From: Paracoccus ravus
GTDB taxonomy: Bacteria; Pseudomonadota; Alphaproteobacteria; Rhodobacterales; Rhodobacteraceae
Assembly: GCF_004522175.1 (NCBI RefSeq)
Contig: NZ_SDEB01000013.1
Span: forward strand, 1-64,000
Reading direction: 5' to 3'
Length of the DNA: 64,000 nt
Of this stretch, positions 1-11,877 are shown piece after piece. How positions within the stretch are numbered: the first letter of the stretch is position 1; every line of letters starts with the position of its first letter. The position numbers and the translations under genes are program-made. The notes under the pieces are model-generated. The model had not been told where the DNA came from. It searched no databases and saw only the letters and a list, made by a program, of their open reading frames with translations.

Positions 1-322
1 GGTTTCCCTAGAGAGCCGATATGCAAACTTCTCAATCGTATAACGATCAGACCGCCCGCATATCTCTTCAGATATCTCGCAATGTCAAAAAGCAGGGGAA
101 ACAAAACAACCTGAACCGCGCCATTTCCTTCGTGGCGCCGTCAAGCCATCAACTTCCCGATTTTCCCCGGAACCAACCGCCGTTCCCAGCACCCCGTTCC
201 GTCCCGTCTCAGCGTCTCGCCGTTTCGGTGAGGCGGTATTTACGGACCACGAACAAAACCCGCAAGAGCAAAATTGATGAAAAGGCGAATTAATTCGCAA
301 CCTACTGATATTTAAGACACAA
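1..322. other. Left-edge non-coding stretch
   Basis: No gene is supported here. A 90-codon open frame at 21-293 has no Shine-Dalgarno sequence and an unconvincing low-complexity translation. The right third is AT-richer than its surroundings and contains a perfect 14-bp palindrome, GCGAATTAATTCGC, at 285-298. It lies downstream of msrQ, so it may hold the end of that transcript or the control region of a gene beyond the window. Confidence 0.5.
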
Positions 323-964
323 TCATCGGAAGGCCGCGCCCGACGCAAGTCGGCCGCTACGGCGCCGCAACCGATCACGCAGAAACCACACCAAGCGCAG
401 CCCCAGCAGCAAGAGGATTGCACCCAGGACGATCAGAGGCTTGCGTTCCCATAGTTTCAGGGCCCAAAGCCAGTGCGCCGCGGCAAGCAGGGCCGCCGGA
501 TAGATCAGCCGGTGCAGGCGCCGCCAGCCCGCGCCCATGCGCCGGATCGAAAAGCGGTTCGAGGTCACTGCCAAGGCCAGGAGCAGAACGAAAGCCAGCA
601 TGCCAAAGATCAGGTAGGGACGCTTCACGACATCCTTGAGCATCTGCGCCCAGAGGAAAGACATGTCGAAAACCACCCAGGACGACAGATGCAAGAGGAC
701 ATAGCTGAAGCAGATCAGCCCCAGCGCCTGCCTGAATCGGACAAGATTCAGCCGCGTCAGGCGCAGCAAGGGCGTGATCGACAGAGTCGCTATCAGGAAA
801 TAGAGCGCGGTGCGGCCGAGCCTGTGCTCGATGTCACGGACCGGCTCGATTCCCAATTGACCGGTCGCCGTATCCCAGACCAGCAGGGCCAAGGGGATCA
901 TGCCCCCAAGCCAGATCGCCCAGACCGGTATCCGGCGGAACAGGGGGGTGAAGCGCGCCAGCAT
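323..964 (-). CDS. msrQ: MsrQ, heme-binding membrane subunit of the MsrPQ periplasmic methionine sulfoxide reductase
   Basis: The 213-residue product is a polytopic b-type cytochrome of the ferric-reductase-like family. It passes electrons from the respiratory chain to periplasmic MsrP, which repairs oxidised methionines. Starting at [18 protein letters not shown] it shows about five to six hydrophobic segments, with His residues in helices such as YVLLHLSSW. The ATG at 964 shares one base with the msrP stop codon (TGATG), so the two genes are translationally coupled. A longer in-frame upstream extension reads antisense-like sequence over msrP and is rejected. Confidence 0.93.
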   Translation of the reverse strand: MLARFTPLFRRIPVWAIWLGGMIPLALLVWDTATGQLGIEPVRDIEHRLGRTALYFLIATLSITPLLRLTRLNLVRFRQALGLICFSYVLLHLSSWVVFDMSFLWAQMLKDVVKRPYLIFGMLAFVLLLALAVTSNRFSIRRMGAGWRRLHRLIYPAALLAAAHWLWALKLWERKPLIVLGAILLLLGLRLVWFLRDRLRRRSGRLASGAAFR

Positions 965-1863
965 CAGTAATGCCTTGCCAGATCCATTCCAGAATAAAGG
1001 CCGGCCACCTGATCGGCATAGCCGTTGAACATCAGCGTCTCTTCCCGACCGCCCAAAAGTCCCGCGCCGATGCGCCGCTCGGTCGCCTGGGACCAGCGCG
1101 GGTGATCGACCTGGGGATTCACATTGGCATAGAAGCCATATTCGCTGGGCTGCAGCATCTGCCATGTCGTGGGCGGCTGCTTGTCCGTCAGGGTGATCGC
1201 GACGATCGACTTGATGGACTTGAAGCCGTATTTCCACGGCACGACCAACCGGATCGGCGCGCCGTTCTGGTTCGGCAGGACCTGCCCATAAAGCCCGGTG
1301 GCGAGGATCGTCAGGGGATGCATCGCCTCATCCAGGCGCAGGCCTTCGCGATAGGGCCAGTCGATCCCACTGCCGCGACCCTGCCCCCGCATCTGGTCGG
1401 GATCAAGCAGGGTCTGGAAAGCGACATATTTCGCGCCCGGTTGCGGCCCCGCCTTGTTCAGGACCGAGGACAGGGGCACGCCCAGCCACGGAATGACCAT
1501 CGACCAGGCCTCAACGCAGCGCAGCCGATAGATCCGCTCTTCAAGCGCGGCATCCGGGGCGAGATCCTCGACCCCATAGCTGCCGGGCCGTTCGACCATC
1601 CCGTCGATCCGGACGGACCAGGGCGAAGTCTTGAGCGATCCCGAAAACTGCGCCGGGTCAGTCTTGCCAGTGCCGAATTCATAGAAATTATTGTAATTGG
1701 TGATTTCCTCGAGACTGTTCGGCTTTTCATCAGTCGAAAGCCCCGAAGGCTTGCCGGTCAACCCCAACGCGGGGCCCGCGATGCTGGCCGCGCCCGCAGC
1801 AAGAAAGACCCGGCGGCTGAGGTAATCCGCTTCAGGCGTGACGTCAGACCATTTCAGTTTCAT
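964..1863 (-). CDS. msrP: MsrP, molybdopterin-dependent periplasmic methionine sulfoxide reductase
   Basis: The catalytic subunit (YedY family, 299 residues) reduces methionine sulfoxide in periplasmic proteins using a mononuclear molybdenum cofactor. A twin-arginine signal, [19 protein letters not shown], lies near residue 17, as expected for a folded cofactor enzyme exported by Tat. The Cys in [14 protein letters not shown] is the expected molybdenum ligand. The ATG at 1863 is preferred because GGGAG precedes it at good spacing; the in-frame ATG at 1881 lacks a ribosome site. It is coupled to msrQ. A molybdenum cofactor gene, mobA, is also in the window at 36.2 kb. Confidence 0.95.
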   Translation of the reverse strand: MKLKWSDVTPEADYLSRRVFLAAGAASIAGPALGLTGKPSGLSTDEKPNSLEEITNYNNFYEFGTGKTDPAQFSGSLKTSPWSVRIDGMVERPGSYGVEDLAPDAALEERIYRLRCVEAWSMVIPWLGVPLSSVLNKAGPQPGAKYVAFQTLLDPDQMRGQGRGSGIDWPYREGLRLDEAMHPLTILATGLYGQVLPNQNGAPIRLVVPWKYGFKSIKSIVAITLTDKQPPTTWQMLQPSEYGFYANVNPQVDHPRWSQATERRIGAGLLGGREETLMFNGYADQVAGLYSGMDLARHY

Positions 1864-1932
1864 CGGCAAGCTCCCTTCCATGTTACAAGGATAGCAATCC
1901 CGGCACGAACCGCCGATGAACTTCTTCGTGTG

Positions 1933-3700
<1,768 letters not shown>

Positions 3701-3711
3701 GGGCATTTCAG

Positions 3712-6339
<2,628 letters not shown>

Positions 6340-6410
6340 ATGAAAATCCTTTCCTCAGCCCCCGCATGGAACCGCCCGCATTCGGCACGGCCCCTCGGGT
6401 CCTGCCTTTG

Positions 6411-6439
6411 AAATGGGCAGCCAGAAACAGGGTTTCAAG
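6411..6439 (-). promoter_or_regulatory. Candidate RpoH (heat-shock sigma) promoter of clpB
   Basis: Read on the minus strand, CTTGAAA (6439-6433) is followed after 15 bases by CCCATTT (6417-6411). This resembles the sigma-32 consensus CTTGAAA and CCCATnT. It lies 72 bases upstream of the clpB start, and ClpB is a classic heat-shock protein. The call rests on motif match and context only. Confidence 0.65.
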
Positions 6440-6504
6440 ACGCCCGCATCCACCCTATAAGCGCGCCGTTTGTCGCATGGTTTCTTGGAAATTCGAGGTG
6501 GAAA

Positions 6505-7191
6505 ATGGATGATCGTCTGATCGTGGCGCTGGACGTGCCGAACGCGCTGGCCGGGCTTGAACTGGCCGAAAAGATCGGTGACGCGGCCAGCTTCTACAAG
6601 ATCGGCCTTGGCATGCTGACCGGAGGCGGTCTCGCGCTCGCCAATGAACTGAAGCAGGAACATGGCAAGCGCATCTTCCTCGACATGAAATTCTTCGATA
6701 TCGGCGCGACGGTCGAGGCCGCCGTGAAGGGCATCGCGCAATATGATCTGGATATCCTGACCGTCCATGGCGACCCCCATGTCGTGCGCGCCGCGAAACA
6801 GGGCGCGGCGGGCTCGAACCTGAAGATCCTAGCAGTAACCATCCTGACCTCGCTCGACCGCGCCGATCTGGATGCCGGGCTGATCCAACCGGGCGATCTG
6901 GCGGAACTGGTGCAACTCCGCGCGGCCCACGCCTTCGAGGCCGGTGCCGATGGCGTCATCGCCAGCCCACGCGAGGCCAGCCTGATCCGCGCCCTGCCGG
7001 AAGCCTCGGGCCGCCTGATCGTGACGCCGGGCGTACGCCCCGCAGGTTCCGATGCGGGCGATCAGAAGCGGATCGAGACGCCCGCCACCGCCATCGCCAA
7101 TGGCGCGGATCATATCGTCGTCGGTCGCCCGATCTGGAAAGCCGCCGATCCCCGCGCCGCGGCGCAGGCGATCATTGCGGAACTGCCCTGA
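6505..7191 (+). CDS. pyrF: Orotidine 5'-phosphate decarboxylase
   Basis: PyrF (228 residues) converts OMP to UMP, the last step of de novo pyrimidine synthesis. The TIM-barrel signature is clear: RLIVALDVPN at the N-terminus, the catalytic segment FLDMKFFDIG with its Asp/Lys/Asp array, and the phosphate-binding end VTPGVRPAGSDAGDQKR and HIVVGRPIW. GAGG precedes the ATG. The gene is divergent from clpB across 165 bases and convergent with the nudix gene. Confidence 0.97.
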   Translation: MDDRLIVALDVPNALAGLELAEKIGDAASFYKIGLGMLTGGGLALANELKQEHGKRIFLDMKFFDIGATVEAAVKGIAQYDLDILTVHGDPHVVRAAKQGAAGSNLKILAVTILTSLDRADLDAGLIQPGDLAELVQLRAAHAFEAGADGVIASPREASLIRALPEASGRLIVTPGVRPAGSDAGDQKRIETPATAIANGADHIVVGRPIWKAADPRAAAQAIIAELP

Positions 7192-7204
7192 TCGCGGTCG
7201 GGCG

Positions 7205-7609
7205 CTAAAGTCCCAGCACCTGCGCGACCGCGTCGCGGAAATGCGGCACGGCGCGCGGGTGTGCGATGAATTCGGAAATCGGCATCATCCGCCATTCCTG
7301 CCCCTCATCGCCAAAACGGATCGAGGCGATCTCTGTCTCGGTCAGCTTGCCCAAGAACAGCCAAGACTGACGCCCCGGTCGGGTCGCCGAAGGGATGATC
7401 TGCCCCGAAAGCCGCTCGGGCGCGAGGCGCAACCCGAATTCCTCATCTAACTCCCGCAAGGCGCATTCCAGCGGCGTCTCGCCATCCTCGGCCTTGCCGC
7501 CGGGCAGGTCCCAATGGTCGGGAAAGGGAATCCAATCGACATCGTCCCGCAGGCAGGTGAGCAGGTTTTCACCTTGGGTCAGGATCAGTTTCGCGCCCAC
7601 GAAGCTCAT
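7205..7609 (-). CDS. NUDIX hydrolase
   Basis: This small cytoplasmic hydrolase (134 residues from the chosen start) has a complete nudix box, GGKAEDGETPLECALREL followed by DEEFGL. It matches G-x5-E-x7-R-E-x2-x-E-E-x-G. The substrate, a nucleoside diphosphate linked to another moiety, cannot be read from the sequence. The start at 7609 gives the usual strand-first fold (MSFVGAKLILTQGENLL). An in-frame ATG at 7633 lies inside the nfeD-like gene and is an alternative. It is the last gene of the band-7/NfeD unit. Confidence 0.85.
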   Translation of the reverse strand: MSFVGAKLILTQGENLLTCLRDDVDWIPFPDHWDLPGGKAEDGETPLECALRELDEEFGLRLAPERLSGQIIPSATRPGRQSWLFLGKLTETEIASIRFGDEGQEWRMMPISEFIAHPRAVPHFRDAVAQVLGL

Positions 7610-7619
7610 CTTGCAAAGC

Positions 7620-7889
7620 TCATTTGTCGTCATTGATGTCGCGGGTCCAGATCCGCACATCCCCCCGGCTTGAACCAAAGATCCGGCGCAGCCCCAGCCA
7701 GATCGCGCCGCTCAGCAGCGCCGTCACGACCAGCGCCAGCGGTAGGCCCCCGCTCCAGATCCCGGCAAGCAGAGCCAGCCCCATCAGCCCGACCGCCAAG
7801 GCGATGCCCAGGAAGAACCAGTCCGGCAGCGCCATTTCCAGCGCGCCAAGCCCCAAGGCCGCGACGATCCAGAGCCAGCCGTTCATCAT
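7620..7889 (-). CDS. NfeD-like short membrane protein
   Basis: The 89-residue product has two to three hydrophobic helices (WLWIVAALGLGALEMALPDW, then LALVVTALLSGAIWLGL) and a short charged tail. It resembles the short form of NfeD/YbbK proteins, which lack the ClpP-like domain. Such proteins are usually encoded next to a stomatin/band-7 gene and act with it in membrane quality control. The ATG overlaps the upstream band-7 stop codon by four bases (ATGA), supporting joint expression. Confidence 0.85.
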   Translation of the reverse strand: MMNGWLWIVAALGLGALEMALPDWFFLGIALAVGLMGLALLAGIWSGGLPLALVVTALLSGAIWLGLRRIFGSSRGDVRIWTRDINDDK

Positions 7890-8776
7890 TTGCTTGAGCC
7901 CCTGAACAGCTTGAAGGCATCACCCATCGCCTCGAGCGCCGAGGCCGGCACCAGAATGGTCTGCTTGCCCTGCCCCTTGCCGAGTTCGGTCAGAATCTCG
8001 ACCTGACGCATGGCGACCTGATATTGCGCGGCCTCGACGCCGCCTTCGCGAATCGCACCGGCAATGGCAGAAGTGGCAAAGGCCTCGGCCTCGGCGAGGA
8101 CGCGCTTGGCCTTGGCTTGCTGCTCGGCGGCGTAAAGCTCGCCATCGGCGGCGAGTTCCACGGCGCGGCGCTTGCCCTCGGCCTCGGTGACCTGCGCACG
8201 GCGCGCGCGCTCGGCATTCAATTGCTGCAGCATGGCCGCGCGGGTCGCATCATCCAGATTCACGTCGAGGATCTCGGCCCGCGTCACCTCGATGCCCCAG
8301 TCATCGACGACATTGGCAAGCGAATCGCGGATGCGCTCGATCAGGCTCGCGCGGTTCGACTGCACCTGATCCAGTTCCATCGTGCCGATTTCCGAGCGCA
8401 CGATGCCCGCGACCGTGGTCGCGATCGCCGCGTCGATGTCGCGGATGCGATAGACGGTCTTTTCCGGCTCGATGATGCGGTAAAAGACCGAGGTCTCGAC
8501 CTGCACCAGCACGTTATCGGCGGTGATCGCATCCTGCCGATTGGTCGGCAATTGGCGTTCGAGGATCGAGATCTTGTGCGCCACCCGGTCAAGGAAGGGG
8601 ACGATGAAATTGATCCCCGGTCCGAGAACCGCGCGCAGGCGCCCGAAACGCTCGACGACGAATTTCTCGGATTGCGGGACGATCCGGACGGCGGAACTGA
8701 CAGCGAAGAAGATGACGATCGCAAGGACGATCAGTGCGATATTCTGGCCGATCAGGTCGACGAATTGTTCCTCCAA
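7886..8776 (-). CDS. SPFH/band-7 (stomatin-like, QmcA-type) membrane protein
   Basis: This 296-residue protein has one N-terminal membrane anchor (NIALIVLAIVIFFAVSSAV) followed by a band-7 domain (IVPQSEKFVVERFGRL) and an Ala/Glu/Lys-rich coiled coil. Family members form large membrane-bound oligomers that modulate FtsH and other proteases. The first codon is TTG. It is accepted because AGGGGG lies five bases upstream, the upstream gene ends nearby, and no in-frame ATG precedes the anchor. It is coupled to the NfeD-like gene. Confidence 0.88.
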   Translation of the reverse strand: MEEQFVDLIGQNIALIVLAIVIFFAVSSAVRIVPQSEKFVVERFGRLRAVLGPGINFIVPFLDRVAHKISILERQLPTNRQDAITADNVLVQVETSVFYRIIEPEKTVYRIRDIDAAIATTVAGIVRSEIGTMELDQVQSNRASLIERIRDSLANVVDDWGIEVTRAEILDVNLDDATRAAMLQQLNAERARRAQVTEAEGKRRAVELAADGELYAAEQQAKAKRVLAEAEAFATSAIAGAIREGGVEAAQYQVAMRQVEILTELGKGQGKQTILVPASALEAMGDAFKLFRGSSK

Positions 8777-8785
8777 GCGATCCCC

Positions 8786-9649
8786 CTATTCCGCCGCGAT
8801 GGCGGGCTCGCAGTCATCCGGGCGCAGCCGGGACAGGCTCTCGACAATACCCGAAAATCTTTCGGCAAAGACGTCGAAATCGGCACGCGGTTCGATCCGC
8901 TGCTCGTCCATATACAGCGAACGGTCCATTTCGAGCTGCACGACATGGACATTGCGCGTCGGCTTGCCATAAGCGGCCGTGACATAGGCTCCGGCAAAGG
9001 GCGAGTTCTTGCGCAGCCGAAACCCGGCCGCAGTCACCGCTGCTGCCACCCCGGCCATGATGCGGGGCGAGGCCGAGACGCCGTTCCGGTCGCCGATCAC
9101 GAAATCCGGGCGCGGGCGGGGCAGATGGGCCAGCGCGTCGCGCGGCATCGAATGGACGTCGATCAGAATGGCTCCGCCGAATCGCTCGACGGCTTCCTCG
9201 ATTAACCCGGCCAAGGCCTGATGATACGGATGCCAGAGTCGCGAGATTCGCATATCCGCCTCTTCCAGCGCGATCGGGCGGTCGTGAATCGCCCTCCCCT
9301 GCGAGACGACACGGGGAATCACCCCCAGCCCCGCCATGATTCGCGGGCTCATCACCCTTGGCACCGCCCCGGCAACGACCAGCGGGTCGATTTCATCGGC
9401 AGCACGGTTCAGATCCACCACGCAGCGCGGAACCCTTGCCGTCAGGACAACTGCCCCGTGGGCGGTTGCGGGTTCGATCAGCCGGTCAACGAAAGCATCC
9501 TCGGATGAGCGCAGCTGCTGCGGGCTCAGCCGCGATTCTGCCAAAAACCACTTGGGATAACAACGACCTGAATGCGGCGAGGCAAAGATCACCCCGCCCA
9601 ACCAATCCTGCGGCCGCGACAGATCGAACGTGGTCTGATCCAGACTCAT
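8786..9649 (-). CDS. N-formylglutamate amidohydrolase family protein
   Basis: The 287-residue product has the family features: VIFASPHSGRCYP with its His-Ser zinc-site motif near the N-terminus, IDVHSMPRD in the middle, and SRPRPDFVIGDRNG-like sequence after it. Characterised relatives hydrolyse N-formyl-L-glutamate in histidine degradation. No hut gene is nearby, so the true substrate is uncertain. The start at 9649 (MSLDQTTFDLSRPQDW) follows a purine-rich stretch; a longer upstream extension lacks homology. Its neighbour is the band-7 gene, 9 bases downstream. Confidence 0.8.
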   Translation of the reverse strand: MSLDQTTFDLSRPQDWLGGVIFASPHSGRCYPKWFLAESRLSPQQLRSSEDAFVDRLIEPATAHGAVVLTARVPRCVVDLNRAADEIDPLVVAGAVPRVMSPRIMAGLGVIPRVVSQGRAIHDRPIALEEADMRISRLWHPYHQALAGLIEEAVERFGGAILIDVHSMPRDALAHLPRPRPDFVIGDRNGVSASPRIMAGVAAAVTAAGFRLRKNSPFAGAYVTAAYGKPTRNVHVVQLEMDRSLYMDEQRIEPRADFDVFAERFSGIVESLSRLRPDDCEPAIAAE

Positions 9650-9769
9650 CTGATTTCTTTCTCTTGCAGATGGATGGCTGGGCATGAATTTTGCCAGGCG
9701 TCGAACATGCAGGTTATATCCCAAGTTTGGGCAAGGCCAAGCTTGTGCACAAGAGATGCGAAAGAGGGG

Positions 9770-9798
9770 TTGAAACCCCCGTCCGGCCCCGATATAGA
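9770..9798 (+). promoter_or_regulatory. Sigma-70-type promoter of tRNA-Val
   Basis: TTGAAA at 9770-9775 and TATAGA at 9793-9798 are separated by exactly 17 bases. They lie 53 bases upstream of the mature tRNA start, with no other gene for them to serve on this strand. Confidence 0.65.
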
Positions 9799-9851
9799 GC
9801 CGCAGACCAAGACGAACTGACCCGTGAAAGCGGACAGCGTCGCAGGCAAGT

Positions 9852-9926
9852 GGGCGGTTAGCTCAGCGGTAGAGCACTACGTTGACATCGTAGTGGCCAC
9901 TGGTTCGATCCCAGTACCGCCCACCA
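9852..9926 (+). tRNA. tRNA-Val (anticodon GAC)
   Basis: The sequence folds into a full cloverleaf. The acceptor GGGCGGT pairs with ACCGCCC, the D arm has GCTC/GAGC, and the anticodon stem CTACG/CGTAG encloses loop TTGACAT with anticodon GAC at 9884-9886. The T arm is CTGG-TTCGATC-CCAG. The CCA end is encoded (9924-9926). It reads the valine codons GUC and GUU. Confidence 0.97.
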
Positions 9927-9937
9927 TCTAATTCCGC

Positions 9938-9962
9938 GCCCCGGGCATTGACCGGGGCATTT
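9938..9962 (+). terminator. Terminator after tRNA-Val
   Basis: GCCCCGG (9938-9944) and CCGGGGC (9952-9958) form a 7-bp stem with a 7-base loop, followed by ATTT. It lies 12 bases after the tRNA and before rpmJ. Confidence 0.6.
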
Positions 9963-10008
9963 CAATTCAATGGCGCCTTTTGCGATGCGCCGCGATAGGA
10001 GAAGACCC

Positions 10009-10134
10009 ATGAAGGTTCGCAATTCGCTCCGCTCGCTCAAGAGCCGTCACCGCGATTGCCAAGTTGTGCGCCGTAAAGGCCGCATCTACATCATCAACAA
10101 GACCAACCCGCGCTTCAAAGCCCGTCAAGGCTAA
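10009..10134 (+). CDS. rpmJ: 50S ribosomal protein L36
   Basis: The 41-residue basic protein begins [20 protein letters not shown] and ends FKARQG, which is L36 of the large ribosomal subunit. It has one Cys and lacks the four-ligand zinc ribbon, so it is the zinc-independent (C-minus) type. AGGAG lies just upstream of the ATG. It is a monocistronic gene with its own strong terminator and is not part of a ribosomal protein operon here. Confidence 0.95.
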   Translation: MKVRNSLRSLKSRHRDCQVVRRKGRIYIINKTNPRFKARQG

Positions 10135-10166
10135 GTCCAGCGCGGCACTTGTTGCCGGTTTTGAAA

Positions 10167-10204
10167 CGCCCGCCGCGAGTTCTTCGCCGCGGGCGTTTTG
10201 CTGT
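10167..10204 (+). terminator. Intrinsic terminator of rpmJ
   Basis: CGCCCGC (10167-10173) pairs with GCGGGCG (10189-10195). Inside, a GCGA/TCGC stem is separated by one C-C mismatch. TTTT follows directly, then CTGTTT. Confidence 0.85.
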
Positions 10205-10277
10205 TTCGGCCTTGGCCATCTCGGCGGCCGGGTGATTCGCCAGACCATCGGTGCGGGTCTCAAGCCTGAGCGCCCGG

Positions 10278-11843
10278 TTATCGGGCCGCACTCACGCCCT
10301 CATCCAACAGAGCCGCCAGCGTATCCCGCGACAAGAAGCCCGTCACGCGCTGGTCATGGGCCGCCTGATACAGGCGCAAGGCGTGGCGCGTCCGGTCATC
10401 GAAGCTGCCGTCTACCGAGCCGCAATCGTAGCCTTCGGCTTCCAGCCTGCCCTCGATCCTGCGGCGCAATGCCGTGGTCAGCCCCAGCTTCCCCTCGTCG
10501 CGGCGCGCGGCTTCGCTTGCCGCGCTGGTATTGGCGAGGCGCAGGCGCGCCTCGCCCGCGTGAAGGCCTTGGGGAAAACGCTCGAGATAAATCTCATATG
10601 CCGGGCCGGTATCCTGCCGACGCGCCCAAAGCCACAACTGCGTCTCATTTCCGCGCGTTTCGCTAAGGGCTACGCCCGGGCGCGCCGCACGGCCCGTAAG
10701 GTAGGCCCAGATGCGACTTTCGCCGCGCCTTTCACCCAATCGCTGCCAGAAACCGGCATCGTCGGCATGCGCGACGACCTCGGTTTCTGAGACCTGACGA
10801 AGCAATTGCCGCATCTGTTCGGCCGACAGGAAGCCGCTTGCCGGAAAGCCGCTGCGGACCTGCCATTCGCTGAGCGATTGCCGCGTGCGCAGACCGAAAA
10901 CCCCGTCCACCGCACCGGGATCATAGCCCAATCGCGCCAGCGCCTGTTGCAGCTTGGCCCGCTCGTCGCGACCGAGTTCCAATGCCGCCTCGCCAGCCGG
11001 GGTCGCGGCACCTGCGCCGGGCGAAACGCCGCCGCGCCGGTGCAGATAGGCGATCCGGTCAGAAGCCGCCCCGGAAAAGACGCCCGAGGGATAGCGGCGC
11101 AGATAGGCGCCATAACCGGTCATCGTGTCACTTGCGACGGCTTCGGACCAAAATCCGCGCTCGACCATCTCGGGCTCTGGCAGGGCCGGCTTGCGGCTGG
11201 CGGCCGCGGTAACGGGGAAGATCATGGCCTCCCCCGGCTCGGCGGGCCGCAGCCCCCGTCCAGACGAGAGCGCCTTTGCCACGGATTGCCCGGCCGCCAG
11301 TTCGCGCCAGGCGCGAGCCACCGAATCAGAGCCACCCTGGATCACCGAGACCCCCGGAACCTCGGGCAAGGCGCCGATTCCGCTGCGCAGCCCCGTGTGA
11401 TGCGGCATGTCCTGCTGGTCCGTCCCCAAAAGCAGCACCGCGCCCGGACGCCCCTCGGCCATCTGCCCCATGATCAGGGACAGCGGCACGGCGACACGCC
11501 CCATCTCGTCCAAGGCCGGTTGGTCGGCCTCGACCCCGAGGAACCATGTCTCATTCCCACCATGCAGGAACCGCCCGCTGAGAGCGACGATTCGGGCACC
11601 GCCATCCGGATCTGCCCGCGCCAAAAGATCCAGCGCATGGCGCAGATCGGGGGCGGACTGGTCGATGCCTTCCGAGGTGGTAAACCCCGCCTCGCGCATC
11701 GCCCGCGCCAATGCGCCGGTATCCCAACCCGAAAGATCCGGAGCGTGACGGTAATCCGCGTTCCCGATGACCACCGCGCGATGCTCGGCCCAAGCCGGAG
11801 CCGCGCCCGAAAGGGCGGCCAGCAGAAAAAGGAAATAGCGCAT
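10278..11843 (-). CDS. Secreted caspase-fold (pseudo-peptidase C14) protein with two peptidoglycan-binding repeats
   Basis: The 521-residue protein has a signal peptide (MRYFLFLLAALSGAAPAWAE). A caspase-like domain follows (residues about 20-200, opening HRAVVIGNADY), with peptidoglycan-binding-1 repeats near residues 290-345 and 460-515 (YDPGAVDGVFGLRT and YDCGSVDGSFDDRT). The usual catalytic His-Gly is replaced by SGR (Arg91). No Cys occurs where the catalytic Cys should be, around LLLGTDQQDMP. It is therefore probably not a peptidase but a cell-wall-associated binding protein. No operon partner is evident. Confidence 0.8.
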   Translation of the reverse strand: MRYFLFLLAALSGAAPAWAEHRAVVIGNADYRHAPDLSGWDTGALARAMREAGFTTSEGIDQSAPDLRHALDLLARADPDGGARIVALSGRFLHGGNETWFLGVEADQPALDEMGRVAVPLSLIMGQMAEGRPGAVLLLGTDQQDMPHHTGLRSGIGALPEVPGVSVIQGGSDSVARAWRELAAGQSVAKALSSGRGLRPAEPGEAMIFPVTAAASRKPALPEPEMVERGFWSEAVASDTMTGYGAYLRRYPSGVFSGAASDRIAYLHRRGGVSPGAGAATPAGEAALELGRDERAKLQQALARLGYDPGAVDGVFGLRTRQSLSEWQVRSGFPASGFLSAEQMRQLLRQVSETEVVAHADDAGFWQRLGERRGESRIWAYLTGRAARPGVALSETRGNETQLWLWARRQDTGPAYEIYLERFPQGLHAGEARLRLANTSAASEAARRDEGKLGLTTALRRRIEGRLEAEGYDCGSVDGSFDDRTRHALRLYQAAHDQRVTGFLSRDTLAALLDEGVSAAR

Positions 11844-11877
11844 CGACGAACCTCAGGCCTTTTATTGGCGGTCGGGT

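Noticed and set aside
21..293. 90-codon open frame at the left edge
   Set aside because: No ribosome site, no recognisable sequence, and composition unlike neighbouring genes.
10064..10666. 200-codon plus-strand frame beginning inside rpmJ
   Set aside because: Crosses the rpmJ terminator and runs antisense to the pseudo-caspase gene.
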